A stretch of 64,000 nucleotides of DNA, taken from the NCBI GenBank assembly GCA_030913685.1, contig CP133187.1, forward strand, positions 1,451,501 to 1,515,500, read 5' to 3'. The notes under the pieces were generated by a model, which had not been told where the DNA came from, made no database searches, and saw nothing but the letters and a program-made list of their open reading frames with translations. The position numbers and the translations under genes were made by a program. The stretch is from Oscillospiraceae bacterium MB24-C1 (GTDB taxonomy: Bacteria; Bacillota; Clostridia; Oscillospirales; Ruminococcaceae). Shown here in pieces: positions 63,308 through 64,000 of this stretch (the first letter of the stretch is position 1; the number at the start of each line of letters is the position of its first letter).

Positions 63308-64000
63308 TTACACCAACAGCGTATTTGCCACAACAGCGATAACCGGCAGTGCCACCAGTGATATCATCGTGGTGACTGCCACAAGACTGCTGGGGTATAA
63401 AACATCTTTGCCCAGAGAAGCGCTCAGCAAAATCACCGACACGGCTGTTGGGCAAGAAAAACAATATACCGCCGCGAGACAGGCTATCTCTGCCCCGACA
63501 AACCAGTCTGAAGCGCCTAATGCCACAACAATGGCAATGCCGGCCAGCGGTACGATGATAGTGCGCAGCAGAGCCGCCCAATACATGCGCAGACTTTTAA
63601 GGTCATCGAGCTTCAGGTCAGCTAAAAATACGCCGGTAATAATCATCGAAAGCGGTGTCGTCAGGCCGCCAAGCAACCGCACGGTGTCGATAACCGGGCC
63701 GGGAATCGGTATCTGAAAACCAAAGATGAGTAAGCCCAGTATTACCGATAGAATACACGGATTATATAGCAGCTTTTTGGGGTTGACGCTGCCGCCAAGC
63801 TCAAGAACACCCTGCGTCCAGTGAAACAACAAAAAGACTGAGACGAAAGCTGTGGCAAAAAATGTGCTTTCCTCGCCCAGTGTTGCCCGAATCAGCGGAA
63901 TAGCCATATAGGCAGCGTTGGCATATATGACCCCGAATCGCTCGGTGCGGCAGGCCTGTCCATCGCGGGTACAGATCAACAACCGAGAGGCCAAAATCGC
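63308..64000 (-). CDS. AEC-family (auxin efflux carrier-type) permease, C-terminal part
   Basis: The gene runs off the right edge; the C-terminal ~230 residues are visible. At least six hydrophobic helices, with FGVIYANAAYMAIPLIRATLG, ILSVILGLLIFGFQIPIPG, LGGLTTPLSMIITGVFLADL, and SCPTAVSVILLSASLGKD, match AEC transporters (putative malate/organic-acid permeases). The N-terminus and start are outside the window. Substrate unknown. Confidence 0.85.
   Translation of the reverse strand, partial: AILASRLLICTRDGQACRTERFGVIYANAAYMAIPLIRATLGEESTFFATAFVSVFLLFHWTQGVLELGGSVNPKKLLYNPCILSVILGLLIFGFQIPIPGPVIDTVRLLGGLTTPLSMIITGVFLADLKLDDLKSLRMYWAALLRTIIVPLAGIAIVVALGASDWFVGAEIACLAAVYCFSCPTAVSVILLSASLGKDVLYPSSLVAVTTMISLVALPVIAVVANTLLV

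Overview
The window reads as a chromosomal segment of a low-to-mid-GC, Gram-positive, spore-forming anaerobe of the class Clostridia, most like the Oscillospirales/Ruminococcaceae group. This is inferred from gene content: a T-box leader on thrS, a cobalamin riboswitch with an intrinsic terminator, a cotJABC spore-coat operon, dnaG-rpoD, RNase Y, lipoproteins and SLH-like domains, and the ytqA/ytqB (mnmL/mnmM) pair. No species is assigned.

Layout. 1-240 is the tail of an HD-GYP gene. 390-5950 is a drug-response island: a transglutaminase-UvrA fusion, an MFS exporter and a convergent MerR regulator, with a MerR-type 19-bp-spacer promoter in front of the fusion gene. 6029-6699 is a frameshifted AAA+ remnant. 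About 6750-12450 is AT-rich mobile DNA: a helP-conQ-relaxase module in ICEBs1/Tn916 gene order on the minus strand, an oriT-like dyad, a 46-aa zinc-knuckle gene, a structured RNA with its own promoter and terminator, a secreted Big_2 protein, and a ~351-bp-period tandem repeat. No integrase or type IV secretion genes other than the FtsK-like coupling ATPase are visible.

From 12.5 kb the DNA looks like core genome: a secondary alcohol dehydrogenase; a B12-riboswitch operon for corrinoid/tetrapyrrole uptake (permease, ATPase, exported CbiK-type chelatase, SLH-tailed binding lipoprotein); dnaG-rpoD-rrf2; a dGTPase-like gene, yigZ, rpmE, phosphoglucomutase, an LDH-family gene, yifB; two lipoproteins; thrS with T-box; rny. 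36.2-39.7 kb carries two paralogous secreted proteins, apparently highly expressed, both ending in NPxTGAxA and flanking a histidine phosphatase. Then come cotJABC, a flavin reductase, rlmA, a phosphoesterase, tRNA-Pro(CGG), an AraC-GyrI regulator, malQ, threonine dehydratase, capA, an iclR regulator, cardiolipin synthase, argGHCBDF, mnmM/mnmL, purA and a truncated AEC transporter.

Most unusual observation: the mRNAs of the two secreted paralogs each have a 5' leader hairpin with an identical octaloop (UUGGAGAG) and a 3' terminator hairpin whose loop carries the complement (CUCUCC). The surrounding stems have diverged while the loops are kept, which suggests a 5'-3' (or inter-mRNA) kissing interaction.
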